NCBI GenBank assembly: GCA_001936135.1
Contig: CP012818.1
Coordinates: 1-64,000, forward strand
DNA from: Saccharomycopsis fibuligera x Saccharomycopsis cf. fibuligera
Lineage: Eukaryota; Ascomycota; Saccharomycetes; Ascoideales; Saccharomycopsidaceae
Direction: 5' to 3'
DNA: 64,000 nucleotides
Made by a program: the position numbers and the translations under genes. The notes below the pieces were generated by a model, which made no database searches, was not told the origin of the DNA, and saw nothing but the letters and a program-made list of their open reading frames with translations. Below, in pieces: positions 11,375 through 21,924 of this stretch (position 1 is its first letter; every line of letters begins with the position of its first letter).

Positions 11375-11590
11375 ACAAAGTACAATTAAAAAGGGATACA
11401 GCGATCACTTCTTGTTAAATAGTCAATTCCATGGGGTGTCGTAGTAAGCTAATAATCAATATTTCCTAAAAAGGAAGTGACAACGGTGATCTTTTAAGGG
11501 ACAACATAATGATCCAGATTTCCTAAAGGAGAAGTTACAATGTAATGGTAGAAAGAAATTTAAGTGAGTTATTCGTATGCTTATGTTACA
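11375..11590 (+). repeat. Dispersed repeat, copy 1
   Basis: Shares ordered blocks with 37845-38030: AGTACAA, GATCACTT, ATAGTCAATTCCA, GTGTCGTAGT, CTTTTAA, ACATAATG and TATGCTTATGTTACA (TATGCTCATGTTACA in the other copy). No coding capacity is seen. It could be an old solo LTR or another small dispersed element; the family is not identified. Confidence 0.65.
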
Positions 11591-13881
11591 GCTGATCTGT
11601 CATAAACTTCTATTGCAAAAAAACCAAAGATGCCAAAGTAAAAGGCCTAGACTATTTCAATTACCTACTTCAAATACCTACTTCGCATAAGTACGTAGAT
11701 TCACGCTTATGAATGTAGTGTTTCAAGCCCAAAGCTATCTAAAACTTATCAGAAAGGGTATGCTATACTTACAAGCGATCGAAGTCTCAAAAATCCACTG
11801 GTTCTTATATCAGTGCAGCCGCTTCTTCGCTAACCGAAGTTTGCAGAAATACTAACGTAACATTAGCGCTCCTGCGATAACCCGAGAAACGGCTTCTCTG
11901 TAGAACGCCTAGATCGTTTTCTAATTATACGAGCAGGCACCATGATATGCCAGAAGAGCATTTAACAGAAACACTATATGCTACCGTGCAGTATGTAAAA
12001 CCCTACAGAACATATTTTTCAGTTGAGGTTTGTAAGAATTACTAGACTGAGCAGCGAGCTTTTTTAATATATTTAAATTTCACTCCATATTTTATATCGT
12101 CTGCTTATTACCGGTGTATGACACTGCGTTGATCTTAAGGTCTATAACAATTTTCTGAAAAAAGCATTATATGTACTATAAAAATATTGAAACAGCAAAT
12201 AGTTTTTGCTTATCGCATATGGAGCTGAAAAAGGAAATAGTAGATCATGTGCTTTAGGCTCATCTAAAAACAATATACTGTAGGTCAAGACGTTGGAAAT
12301 ATGGCTCAATAGTCGCTCTAGTGGTAACGGTTAACAAAAGTATAATTTCAGATAATAAGAATTGTTCGACGGCTCGGATGCGGAACTTCGAAAGGGCCTT
12401 GTTCCTATTTGACAATATTGGCACTGAAACAGCAAAGTTGCTACCTTAAAATTCGTTTTTCCAGAATAAATTGTTTTTTTGTTGAGCACGTTTTACAATA
12501 AACTAGCACAACCAATTTCAGCTGCCAGTAGTGCAGCGCTGCTGTATGCAGAAGCAGACTTAAAATTTACAGTTGTGCTTAGGCTGCTGTCTCCATGTAA
12601 ACGGATGTCTGTTGCCGCAGACATAGATATCTCCTCGGAAATCAGCTCTAGTAAGGAAGAAATAAAAAATAAACAAAAACTCTGTGATTCAAATAGTTGT
12701 GTCACATAAGTCGTGACGCCCTATACGCTCCCGAACGTCGGATCGTCACAGGTGCTCACGGAGCTGAACTGCTCATCTTCGATAACAATTATGATTCGAC
12801 AAATCTTTTCTCTCGTCCGTACGAAGTATACATGTTGAATCTGCCGTTATCATGAAGCCAATCAATCAATTTTGTTCCATAAATAATAAATTACGCAATC
12901 ATCAAATATTTAATTTCTGATGTTTTTTAATGAGAACAAGGTTGATTAAATAATCTTTGCTTAAGATTTTTACCATATTTTTTTTTGATACAAGTTGTTT
13001 TTGAGTTATACTAGAGGAATGCAATGTTGCAGTTATGTAGACTGTTATTATTGATTTACCTTCAAAAATATGATGCAATGTGCAGTTCTCTTAGTGGACT
13101 AATTTTTTTATTGGCACAAGGTGCCTGCTGTGACGTACTCATTAGAATCATAACTCTCGTATATGTTTGATAACCACAAACTAAAATCAATTTAAGTATT
13201 ATATATGGTTAGTGACATAACGAATATATGCCTTTTTTTTTTCTTTTCGTACATCAGTATGTACAAAATTACAGCCGACAAAATAAGCAGCTTCGAATCT
13301 TATTTGAACCAGTTGTGCATATGAATGCGTTCCTTTGAAGTTCGAAGTGGTAGCCTATTATAGTAATAGTTGAAATTCAAAATTTAGTGTGTAAACCAAA
13401 ATCCTGATTAGGCATAAATGAAAACGAATAATTGTTTGTAACCATTGAAACTTACAACAAAAATTTGAAAACGACGAAATTTGCATTCGTTACTAGTCTT
13501 TGCTCATCAAAGTTAATACGAATATAATATTCCGATATTGTAAACATAAGCACACTAATTTAGCAGCATACCATAGATACTCAGCACTATGGATTAATCT
13601 ACACAAATGTGTTCAGTGCCAAATAACTATGTACATCAAAGCATACTGTAGCGGCATATTGTAGGATGGTGCTTTATGTCCCGTAGTGGTACACATTAAA
13701 TCCGCGGCGACAAGGGTTATTCAGTATAGAATAAGTTTAGAGAAAAAGTGTTATAACCTGCAGGAAAACAGAAAGTTCAGAGGCGAAACTCGCAGCTGCA
13801 GCATGGTGCACATGTCCGGACTCACTAATCTTGCAGCGTTCTGCAGCATCGTTTGCTTGCCAGTAGTCCAGGCAAATGAGC

Positions 13882-13920
13882 CATTGATTGGATATAACCA
13901 ATAGTAATATCCAATCAATG
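13882..13920. repeat. Perfect 14-bp inverted repeat with 11-bp loop
   Basis: The arm CATTGATTGGATAT (13882-13895) is followed after 11 bases by its exact reverse complement ATATCCAATCAATG (13907-13920). The arms contain ATTGG/CCAAT, the core recognised by HAP/NF-Y complexes in yeasts, so a paired CCAAT site or a hairpin are both possible. Confidence 0.9.
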
Positions 13921-16205
13921 TAAACGAAGACACACTCGTAAGTAGTGTACTTTACAAATTATTGAGCAGTTCTAATTTTTTTATATGACAAGCATAGCCA
14001 TCAAAAAGTGCAAATCAATGTTAAAGTATACTTCATTTACAAACCATAGTAACACAATAATATGTGCAGTTTTGTTTATGTATACCTGCTGTCAAATTTT
14101 TTTCATCACAAATTATTACAATAAGAGCCACGGAAGATGCCAGGCTTTGTGGGAAATATGATTGTAGCCTTGTTGCGCTGTGATAGTACCTATGCTCGAA
14201 CCTTTCCGTCACGATATTCAAAAATTTTTTATTTTTTTCGCTCTGTCGCAGGCGCTTATTTGGCCAATCCGCATACTGAAACGCACGCCCCTTTGTCCCG
14301 AATCCAGAAGCATGCAGTGTCTCCTAATTGTGTTATCCTCCCCAAGGGAAATCATACTTTTATATTAGCTATTATTATTTCTTAGAATTAGATTGTTATC
14401 AGCAAAAAACATATAAGAGCTGCATTCCAAACCGAGGATGGGGCACACTGATATTCAAACTCCGAAGAAAATTACTGATGATATTGTAGCTTTAATTTTA
14501 TCAATATTTCAAATTTTTTGTTCTTCTGAATAATATACAACAACATCATGCGTCTCGGTTGAAGAGGAACCTTAAGATTGTGTAAAATGTATCGTCTGCC
14601 CGTAATCTGTAGAGCAGAAGAGATGTAATGTTATTTTTTAGTAACCAGAAAAACAGCACTTGTTCCTTTATCGTAGCTTTATATACAAATTTTGTTTTCA
14701 ATTGAAATTAACGGCTAGAAAGAAAAAAAAAAAAAAAAAATAACGCTGTTACTAAAGATTTTGCTGTTCAATTTTTTTCCCAAACTTGTGTTCACTTAAG
14801 CAAAGTACTTCAAGAACACATTTTAGACTGGGCATATGATAAAACAATAACTTGCGCGCTTGCTACCGCTTTGACCAAAAGATAGTGCAGCGTTCGTTTC
14901 CAGAAAACCTTGAAATTGCTTCTAGAAGCACCTAAAAAAGCACCGCAAAGACATACCATACTAGCAATGCATTATTCTGGAAGTCATGCATTAAATATGC
15001 GGATATATGTATAATAGCTTAACTTTATATATACTGACGCGCAATTTTGTAATCGGGTAGGACAATTTGGTACTACACAGCAGTCTGAGGATTTTCTACC
15101 AGAGGACAGACATCATAATATTTTTCTATTTCTCCATTTTTTTTTTTTTTTTTTATTTTTTATAACGAAATTTTGCATTAGGTTGCAGTAATTATCTGTG
15201 CGCTTTTTTGCGCTTCTACGTAGGTTGCAACAATAACTCTTAACATTATTTTTTGGACAATGCGGTTCACATCGTTCTTAAATTTACCATTCTAGGAATA
15301 ATTTTGCTGAGGGTGCGAAAGAGCTTTTATTGACACAATATCAAAAAGAGTATGGTTGTGCTGAAGCGAAAATAGTTACAATACTGCTTAAGAATTTCAA
15401 TAGAATGTAAATATTATGTTTAGATTGGGACTTCATTATATACTCATGTCACAGTGTGATTTTAGTCCAAGCAGTTTTACACTTTTTATTAGAAAACATT
15501 TGTGGCTAGCTGCCCGTTTAACCCAAATTTGAGGACAAGTTTTCCTTCTTTTTGAGTCTATATCCGTGATGTCTGATGCAACAGCCGGGCAGGAATAACA
15601 TTTTTAACTTTAACTCTGCAGTTTTCCAGAACATTTAGCCATAATACTGAAGGTCAATACAAAAAGAAATCACGACCGCATAAAAGTTTCCGCTTAGCTC
15701 ACTTGACATTAGTATACTGAGCAGTGCATACAACGCGCTTACTGAAGCATTGGTACGCTTAAGCTTTGGAAACTCTGTTCACTTCATTCCTGCGTCACCT
15801 ATATCAGAACATTATATAACCAGTGAACTTTATTCGTCCACAGCTACGGGATTTAAATTTGCAAGTCATTTCAAATCTTGTGTTGTTCTAAGCTTTGACT
15901 CTTTCCTCCACTTTTTCTCCAAATTCTTTTGATAAATAGAGACCAATCCCATTTCGTTTTGTTTTTATATTTTGAGTTGTAACTCTTCTGTTTTGTTGAA
16001 CAACACTACATTTCTTACTTTCAGCTACAGCAAATTCACACCGGCTTTCTTTTAATAGATCTAAGAAAATAAAAAAAAAAAAAAAAAGCTTTAAAGCAGC
16101 TCGTCTTTTTTTATCGTCGACACTTATCCAATTTATATTATTTTTTAACCGCTAGTGCTGTTTTATTCAGAGTTACTTAAGTTTTTGCTTTTATAAATAT
16201 TACAG

Positions 16206-17261
16206 ATGCTTAGTACTATGAACAGAGATTTGGACCAAAGGACATCAAAGCATCTAAACTTTGTCTCCCCTCAACTGGCTTCCAATATATATAATCAGCA
16301 AAGCACCTTACCTGAAAATCAACTAAATTCTGGCCCCGGAATGTATGTTCACAATTATGGTCAAGTTGGCCCAAATAATGGTGGTGTAACAACTACATCA
16401 TCTCACAACAATGTACCATTAGCAGCTAATGAAATTCACAATAATTCGTTCCATTATAATTCTCAATTTGTTCAACCAGAGTTGAGTTATCAGCCTATGA
16501 ATGTTCATCCAAACTTCAGCTCGGCTGTTCCATTCAATAATACTTCAATGGCTTCACCTTTCCAACAACTTGGACACTATGGAAACCCTCCAGCATCATC
16601 TTATGGGTTAACAAATCATGGGAGGGCTGGGAGTACTGGTTCAGAGTTACCACCACCACCGCCACCACTACAATCAAAGTATTTAAACTATTCTAATGAT
16701 GTTAATGCAAAAGTTTACACTAATTCTGCCATTCATTCATTAGCAACAACTTCTGGTGCTGATGGTAATTTGCCACTCAATTATCTTTTCAACGACTCGA
16801 ACAATATTATTTTACAAAATAACATAAACCCATCAAGCTCGGGAAGTGAGGATCTTTTGGTTGATTCGTCAAGAAACAATTCTTCTTCTTCTACAACAAC
16901 TTCAATGTCGATACACTCTGGTATTCATCATTCATACGAAAAATCTTCCTCTTCATCACCAATCACCAATACTAGTCCGACTTCATCATTAAAGAAAAAC
17001 AGTAAGTTGAACAAACAAGGCAAAACAAAAAGATCCAGAATGGGTTGTCTAACTTGTCGTGGACGCAAGAAAAGATGTTGTGAAACAAGACCATCTTGTA
17101 CCGAATGCGAAAGATTAGGTCTCAAGTGTAATTGGCCAGTTCCTGGTATGGAATATAGAAACAGATCAAAAAACAACAAGTTCATGGACGACAGAAATGT
17201 TGTTGATACGCCTTATGGGAAGATAAAGATCTTGAGAGGAGTAGTTTCGAAAAAAGACTAA
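16206..17261 (+). CDS. CZF1: Zn(II)2Cys6 transcription factor with C-terminal zinc cluster, Czf1-like
   Basis: A protein of 351 residues. The first ~270 are rich in Asn, Ser, Gln and Pro, with a polyproline stretch, as in many fungal regulators. The fungal binuclear zinc cluster is near the C-terminus: Cys281, 284, 291, 298, 301 and 308 (C-x2-C-x6-C-x6-C-x2-C-x6-C), preceded by a basic segment. A C-terminal zinc cluster in a short protein is unusual and is the layout of Candida albicans Czf1, a regulator of filamentation and white-opaque switching. The very long upstream non-coding region agrees with that. The orthology is a recollection-based inference; the zinc-cluster assignment is secure. 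The start is the first ATG of the frame, with no ORF-extending ATG upstream. A nearby ATTACAG before the ATG could also be read as a splice acceptor, but nothing else supports an intron. Confidence 0.8.
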   Translation: MLSTMNRDLDQRTSKHLNFVSPQLASNIYNQQSTLPENQLNSGPGMYVHNYGQVGPNNGGVTTTSSHNNVPLAANEIHNNSFHYNSQFVQPELSYQPMNVHPNFSSAVPFNNTSMASPFQQLGHYGNPPASSYGLTNHGRAGSTGSELPPPPPPLQSKYLNYSNDVNAKVYTNSAIHSLATTSGADGNLPLNYLFNDSNNIILQNNINPSSSGSEDLLVDSSRNNSSSSTTTSMSIHSGIHHSYEKSSSSSPITNTSPTSSLKKNSKLNKQGKTKRSRMGCLTCRGRKKRCCETRPSCTECERLGLKCNWPVPGMEYRNRSKNNKFMDDRNVVDTPYGKIKILRGVVSKKD

Positions 17262-18837
17262 TTTATGTGCTTTATGAATATTTTTATATAGTTTATTTGC
17301 TTTTTTTTTTTTTTTTTTTTTTGTTTTTTGTTTTTGTTTGCTTTTCATTATTGTTTAATTTTTACCTAACACTTTTGGTACTAATACTCTTTTATTTCTT
17401 TTCCTTTCTTTTTCACAGTTTCTTTCTTTCTTTCTTAAAAGGTTTGTTTATATGTTTTCGTCATTGGCTTAATTTTTTTTTCTTTTAGGTTGTTATTAGG
17501 ACATTTATAATTCTTACTGTTTAATCTTAATACAGATGTAATTTTTTTAAAGAAGATTAATAATTCTATACAAGATACGTAATAGTATTTGGCAAAATTT
17601 TTATCAAATAAATTTCTCTCGTATTGTGGAAAGTAGCTTTCAGTATATTTCAACTTAACATTTTTACTTGGTCAGCATTACGGCTATGCTCAAATTTGAT
17701 ATGATTTGATATAACGCTTTACAGAAGGATCCAACTAAATGCTAGTAATTACCTTTATGGCATAGTATATCAACGCATCTCGGAGATTTCGCGCACACTT
17801 TTTGGCATTCCAGAAAAAATAAAACATCTATTTTAGATACTCAGCATAATTAAGCCACCATGCGGATAAGCAATAACTGGAATGATGCAACTTGAAAGTT
17901 TAGTTTTGCTATCGTACGTTTTTTCCTTTCAAGAATTCCTCTACTTCTAATTTTGTATGGCCCCTATTTTTTTTAGCTCTTATTTTTTTTTTTTTTTTTT
18001 TTTTTTTTTTGTTGCCCTTTTAACATAGTTGCTATTTAGAATTGATAAGCATAGAAAGATGCAAACAGGCCTTGGCCAAAACACACCTAGCACACTCTGT
18101 AATAAAAGTCACCACATTTATACTGACATATGTATTTGAAAGACTTTTAGTATGTTATCACTACTCACAAGTTCATATATTTATTCAAATAGAAAGAATA
18201 ATTTGTGTTTTCCTCAAAAATGAATAAAATTAATAATTTTATATATAAAATTTTTTGCTTGAATACTTTCTGCTGCTATTATTCTCACACCGAGAATATA
18301 TTCTTCTACGAAACTTGCATGAATCAAGCTACTTTAATTACATTTAATTAATTGACACGTTAAATCTCTAATTACTATTTAAGAAATTGTACAGGTTACC
18401 AACTTTGGTGTTAGTAAGTTTTGTTCCTAAGAACTAAATGTTTTGCATTCGTCTAGGCGATGTAAGGGTCGTGGTCAATTCTTGAGAAGTTTAGTCTTCC
18501 GTGTAGAAAAATAATTCACTAAACTTAGTGACTGGTACAAGTGTCGTTTCAAAATTTTTTAAGGAGAAATGACTCTCAGTCCAAAAGATTTCAGCGAATA
18601 AGAGTTGATCAGACCTAAAATAGTATTTTTCGGCTTGCTGTTACTATCATAGGTCTTCCAATAATACAATTATGGATGAAAACATTGACCCCTTATTCGA
18701 AATAAACACTTAATTGGCAAATGAAACTCAATCAATTAAAGCTATATTTGATTCACTTTAAACTATTTCTACTATCCTTACAATAATATTGAGTAATATG
18801 CTTTATTTAAATCAATTTCATTTGCCTACGAAGAGCC
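17262..18837. other. Intergenic region, no gene seen
   Basis: The 3' flank of the zinc-cluster gene and of GPN3 (convergent). It is T-rich on the plus strand, with poly(T) runs near 17305 and 17987-18010. No structured RNA or conserved open frame was recognised. Confidence 0.6.
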
Positions 18838-19818
18838 TCACTCATCGCCCTCATCTGGCACCTCCACTTCGTCATTAGGATCCTTAGGCTCTTGATTTTC
18901 AGCCCATTGCGTCACATCATCTATATATGACAATATCGTGGCTATAGAGCCATCATTATTAATATCCAATGGTAAGTATTGTACCATACCAAACTCATCA
19001 ATTAAGTTGGCAATGAGTTTATTCAATCTTTGAAATTTCCTGTTTCCAAGTGCATTATTTTCATCATCCTCATCATCACCGGCATCATCGGCACCATCTG
19101 CTAAAAGCAACGGATCAGGATTTAAAAACTTTTTAAGGTTCTTCTTAGAAATTTGGTCTTTGACTAAATCAATCTTGGACAATATATTTATATGTGGCAA
19201 TTCTAGTAACAACATTGTCGACATTGCACTCAAAGTTCCCGAAAAAAACTTGGATCGATCTATCGCAAATGTCGACTCCATTAGATAAGTACAGCATAGT
19301 TGGAAGTTTAAGTTTCTCATCAAATGATTGATAATCGTTGGGAATATTGGAATATGAGTATAAAGTTCGATCTGACCTGGACAATCTATGATAAGAAACT
19401 CATCGCTATAATCACCAATCTCATCGTCTAACCAATCTAAATTCTTGAGCAAGAACTCAAAACAATAAATAAGTCCACCATTAGGACCAAGACTAAGTTC
19501 TTCCATTACATCTTCTAATGAAATGAGATCTCTTATGTCGACAGTAAACTCATATTTTTTAGCCTCTGCAGCAGGGTCAAGATTAACGATATGACAAGCT
19601 CTTCCTATTTGTTGCATATGAGTCACTAAAGAATTACAAAATGTTGTCTATGTCAATGGCACAGTTAGTAACTTTTCTTCAAATATTTCAATCGGTGCTT
19701 TAGTAAGCATGATAAACTATTTTTGACGAGTCAAAAATTCACACTCAAATCTTGGAAAACATAGGCATACCTTCCCAGCACCTGCTGGACCTAACACCAC
19801 AACACCCACTCTAGACAT
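18838..19818 (-). CDS. GPN3: GPN-loop GTPase 3, two exons
   Basis: GPN3 is an essential GTPase that helps assemble and import RNA polymerases II and III. Exon 1 (19771-19818) encodes 16 residues ending in the P-loop GPAGAGK. After a 123-bp intron, exon 2 (18838-19647) resumes with [12 protein letters not shown], so the spliced P-loop reads GPAGAGKT. The defining Gly-Pro-Asn motif is in LSLGPNGGL, and the switch/G3 region DCPGQIELY is present. Predicted length is 285 residues; the yeast homologue is about 272. The extra length is an acidic insertion rich in Asp/Glu near residues 200-215, and the C-terminus is acidic. Without the intron the protein would lack its nucleotide-binding loop, which is why the two-exon model is preferred. 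Confidence 0.93.
19648..19770 (-). other. GPN3: Intron of GPN3
   Basis: Donor GTATGC, branch point TACTAAC (reverse complement at 19664-19670), acceptor ACATAG. It interrupts the coding sequence exactly between the Lys and Thr codons of the P-loop and keeps the frame. Confidence 0.9.
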
Positions 19819-21207
19819 TTTTGGTTTATGTTGACTTGGGTAAAATGTTAATTGGAAATATTAAAATTGTAAGATACTTTTTTGAGGCATGGTATTTTTT
19901 TTATTTTTTTCTTTATAACTCATCGCAATTATTTTCACCGGAGCATCGGTATCGGTGCTCGCAACCACGAAAATATGCAGCGTGATCGGTGAAAGCACTC
20001 ACCACAAAGGAAAGCTATCAAGCTGTCAATGATGTGGTCAAAGACTACTTGAAGTGCCACGCTTTGCTTTGATTTTCATGGTTGTTTCTGTTTCTGTTTA
20101 CAAATCTGAGAAGACCATTCAAGAGAACTTAAGTTCTAGCAAATTTTAGTATAGTTATCTGTTTCACTATGGAATATTGATGGCTTCTTTAGAACTAACC
20201 TTATAATATTAGTAAAGCAATAGCTGCTAATTTCTGACATTGATATTTGAATTGCAACTCCTTTATACTATTCATATTGGCTCAATCCATCTCTTAGTCA
20301 GCTATTAATCATATTTACTTGTACTTTTAGAGTAAAAAGCTATACACTAGACAAAGTGCCACATCAATACATAATATAGTAAACTTGTAAACGCAGTCAA
20401 GCAGAATGTCAGGCAAGATTCATACCCTAAAATAACATGGTTAACCTATATCTTTACACACTACTTTCCCAAATTGTATATCTTAGCAAGCTATTTTTTG
20501 TGCCTTTTTATGGAAGAGTCTTAGTAATAAGAATTATAAAGTAAAGAGAGTGGGGAGTTGTCAGAAGCTACATAGAATCTACAAATGTAAAAATGACACG
20601 ATAATTTTTGAAAATGTAGTGAGAGTGACAATATGGAATAATTAAAGTGATAGAAAATTAAAAATATAACTCAGATACCCTTTTGTAGTATATTTTACGG
20701 TTTTCTCAAATTTTTCCCTAGCCACCTCAAATATTTGTATGCAAATTTTAGCATGATTTCGTTCTAGGCTAAAGGAAAAGCAACCTTGACTCTGCATTCG
20801 TAAAAGATACCTGGTTGTGGATCCTAACATCAACACTTTGTGTGGCTTATTCAAAATTTTCTCTGACGTCTTTTTCTTACTGTAGTCTATGCTTTAGCTT
20901 GAAAATGACAATAAAACTATTTGCCAATCATTTTTTCCCAAGAAATATTACTGTCATAGAAGGGACTGCAGATTGAGTTACCAAATAAAGACACTGATGG
21001 ACCAAATACCTCTAGCAAAGGATGTCCATCAGCAAGGACGATGGCTCCTGCACGTCGGCGCTGCAACCCGTAGCTGCGGCTCATCTCTCACTATTAAAGA
21101 AGAAGGTCTCCACGTTATAGAGCTCAAAATACTAAGGTTTCAGGAAACATCGACATTCAAAAAACTTTTTTAATTCTAAACTGATATAAATCAAAGCTTA
21201 TATTAAC
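19819..21207. other. Divergent intergenic region between GPN3 and the small secreted protein gene
   Basis: Mostly AT-rich with no convincing gene; a 70-codon minus frame at 20642-20854 has no recognisable features. A short GC-rich patch at about 21020-21085 stands out against the AT-rich surroundings and contains CCG-N6-CGG at 21068-21079, paired half-sites of the type bound by zinc-cluster regulators. It lies about 130 bp upstream of the next start codon. Confidence 0.45.
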
Positions 21208-21588
21208 ATGCAGTGTTTCCAATATCTTGTGAGCTTTTTCGCGTGCGTGCTGTTATTTGCGTGTCTCACCGGTGCTGTTCCAATCCCAGATACTGAAAGT
21301 GTCTCAGCCACTGATACTGCCGGCACGGACCAAGTGCAAGGCAAATTTCTCGGCTTGATTGCGAGAATAGGTTCTGCTATCGCTAGAAAGATTGGTTCAA
21401 AAGCTGCAAGAAATGCAGCCGTTAAAGCAACAAATTCAGGCTCTAAAGAGGGCGCGAAGCAGGCAGCCAGTAGTGCTTCTGGATCAAACATAAAGTACTT
21501 TACCAAAGCTCAAAGACAACAGTTCGAGAAAAAAAGAAAGGATCTCGTTAAACTCAGAGAGAAGAGGAAGAAGCAAAACTGGTCATAA
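21208..21588 (+). CDS. Small secreted basic protein, function unknown
   Basis: 126 residues. The N-terminus is a clear secretion signal (hydrophobic residues about 8-22, small residues ACLTGA before VPIP). An acidic Ser/Thr stretch follows. Next is an amphipathic-looking Ala/Gly/Ile/Lys/Arg segment (FLGLIARIGSAIARKIGSK, about 50-68), then a strongly basic C-terminus with several Lys/Arg clusters, including possible Kex2 sites such as KKR. No cysteines remain in the predicted mature part. I do not recognise the family. Layout and charge suggest a processed secreted peptide precursor or a wall-associated basic protein. The coding call rests on the signal peptide and composition, since the frame is short. 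The upstream AT-rich stretch holds a TATA-like GATATAAA at about 21182. Confidence 0.65.
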   Translation: MQCFQYLVSFFACVLLFACLTGAVPIPDTESVSATDTAGTDQVQGKFLGLIARIGSAIARKIGSKAARNAAVKATNSGSKEGAKQAASSASGSNIKYFTKAQRQQFEKKRKDLVKLREKRKKQNWS

Positions 21589-21924
21589 GATCATGACCGG
21601 CAGACCTTTGGTCTTGCTTCTCTTTATAGACATTATACATTGAAATACAACGACATTTAGAATATTTTTTAATTTCCCTTTCTGATTTGAAGTAGAGATT
21701 ATATATAGGTGAAATCGATCCGATGGCAAAGCCGTAGGTTGTAATCATGTGATCTAGACAACTGCTAAGAGGCACATACACCGTGGTGCCCCCAAGCATC
21801 ACACAGCGATGTCAGTTAATTATTACACATCAGTTTCACCCATTTCACGCTGGTCATCTTCATTATAAATGCCTTGGTGTAGCCTCTCGAGTGCCAAGTG
21901 TAAGCTCTATTCCTCCAGCCTATA
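21589..21924. other. Short intergenic region
   Basis: The 3' flank of the small secreted protein gene and 5' flank of the RabGAP gene. An 82-codon minus-strand frame at 21554-21802 has no recognisable features. Nothing else was seen. Confidence 0.5.

Larger units (their letters stand above)
10740..16205. other. 5.4-kb AT-rich gene desert upstream of the zinc-cluster gene
   Basis: No convincing coding region is visible on either strand; the longest frames (60-82 codons) lack domains. It holds a dispersed repeat (11375-11590), a perfect 14-bp inverted repeat (13882-13920) and poly(A)/poly(T) runs near 14720 and 15138. In Candida albicans, master regulator genes such as CZF1 and WOR1 have unusually long upstream regions. 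If the gene at 16206 is the CZF1 orthologue, this desert may be its control region. That is an inference. Confidence 0.5.

Noticed and set aside
12305-12390. tRNA-like stretch around CTCTAGTGGTAACGG
   Set aside because: An A-box-like string is present, but no acceptor stem, anticodon arm or proper B box could be paired.
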